This document shows, piece by piece, positions 24,400 through 24,784 of a DNA stretch of 24,784 nucleotides (its first letter is position 1; each line of letters opens with the position of its first letter). The position numbers and the translations under genes are program-made. Source of the stretch: JAPLJU01 sp964547985 (lineage in GTDB: Bacteria > Desulfobacterota > Syntrophia > Syntrophales > UBA2192). The stretch covers positions 1 through 24,784 of the forward strand of contig CAZJPV010000039.1 in NCBI GenBank assembly GCA_964547985.1, read 5' to 3'. The notes beneath the pieces were generated by a model. That model saw only the letters and a list, made by a program, of their open reading frames with translations, was not told the DNA's origin and did no database searches.

Positions 24400-24784
24400 T
24401 CATTTTTCTCCTTTCAGGTATTTTTCAATGAGCGGTATGTCTGCCCCGGGTACGTGTTTCCCGTTGACCCACAGGGTCGGGGTGGCGAAGACGCCCGCTT
24501 TAATGGCCAGTTGCTTGTGCTCTTCAAGGAGGGTGCCGGCCTTCTCGGTGAGTTTGAGCTTGCCCGCGTCGATACTGTCCAGCGCGCCGCTCATGACTTC
24601 ATGGTAGGCCTTCTCCTGGTCCTTGGCCCCGAGGATATATTTCGCTTTGGCGTCCGCGCCGGGATGGAGACGCGTGATGGGATACAAGAATACGTATCGC
24701 GTCACCCCTTCCCGGTTCTTTTCGAGCCAATCGGCCGCTTTCCGGCAGAAGGGGCAGTCTGGATCCGTGAACTCGATCACGACG
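24400..24784 (-). CDS. DsbC/DsbG-like thiol-disulfide isomerase, 5' end outside the window
   Basis: The visible 127 residues are the thioredoxin-fold domain: VVIEFTDPDCPFCRKAADWL with the CPFC active site, a helical insert (KAKYILGAKDQEKAYHEVMS), and the cis-Pro loop VFATPTLWVNGKHVPGA. The GTG near 24780 is internal, since the VVIEFTDPDCPFC strand is always preceded by the dimerisation or linker part, so the gene begins outside the window. It would isomerise disulfides in periplasmic transfer proteins such as TraN, TraU and TraH. It is coupled to traA, so it belongs to the tra operon; in F-like systems a DsbC homologue is often operon-encoded. Confidence 0.88.
   Translation of the reverse strand, partial: VVIEFTDPDCPFCRKAADWLEKNREGVTRYVFLYPITRLHPGADAKAKYILGAKDQEKAYHEVMSGALDSIDAGKLKLTEKAGTLLEEHKQLAIKAGVFATPTLWVNGKHVPGADIPLIEKYLKGEK

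Overview
The window is mostly one leftward (minus-strand) operon for an F-type (MPF-F) type IV secretion and conjugation apparatus, about 24784 down to 3945. At its left end, 1-3560, is a small accessory region. The GC-rich tra genes, the delta-proteobacteria-like look of the long TraN, the GTG and TTG starts and the unmerged contig joins suggest an environmental Gram-negative, perhaps Desulfobacterota/Deltaproteobacteria, assembled as a draft or metagenomic scaffold. The taxon is inference only. No rRNA, tRNA, CRISPR array, transposase, relaxase (TraI), coupling protein (TraD) or oriT was seen.

Transfer operon in transcription order: a DsbC/DsbG-like thiol-disulfide protein cut by the window edge, pilin TraA, TraL, TraE, TraK, TraB, TraV, ATPase TraC, a giant cysteine-rich TraN, a short zinc-ribbon reading frame running into TraW, TraU (C terminus lost in a gap), a C-terminal fragment that may be TrbC, TrbI, a TrhF/TraF-type S26 signal peptidase, a thioredoxin-fold TraF with an intact CxxC, TraH, TraG, and an unrecognised 101-residue protein. 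Junctions are tight and many are ATGA overlaps, so this is a translationally coupled operon. TraA is the pilus subunit; TraL/E/K/B/V form the core and inner-membrane complex; TraC powers it; TraW/U/TrbC/F/H assemble or retract the pilus; TraN and TraG stabilise mating pairs. The two thiol-disulfide proteins fit the cysteine load of TraN, TraU and TraH.

Accessory region: a type IV toxin-antitoxin pair AbiEi-AbiEii with its own promoter and an inverted repeat at the start codon, followed in the same operon by a small two-helix membrane protein. It faces, tail to tail with 2 nt between stop codons, an AT-rich HNH-nuclease-like gene on the plus strand. At the far left is a small protein resembling the C-terminal zinc-ribbon module of topoisomerases. 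This looks like defence or maintenance cargo beside the transfer genes.

Five 100-N gaps interrupt the sequence. Three (in traG and twice in traC) are flanked by exact 55-bp copies of the same sequence. Removing the Ns and one copy restores the traC and traG frames exactly, so these are unmerged contig overlaps and not real gaps. The other two (in traN and after traU) have no such overlap and hide real sequence of unknown length.
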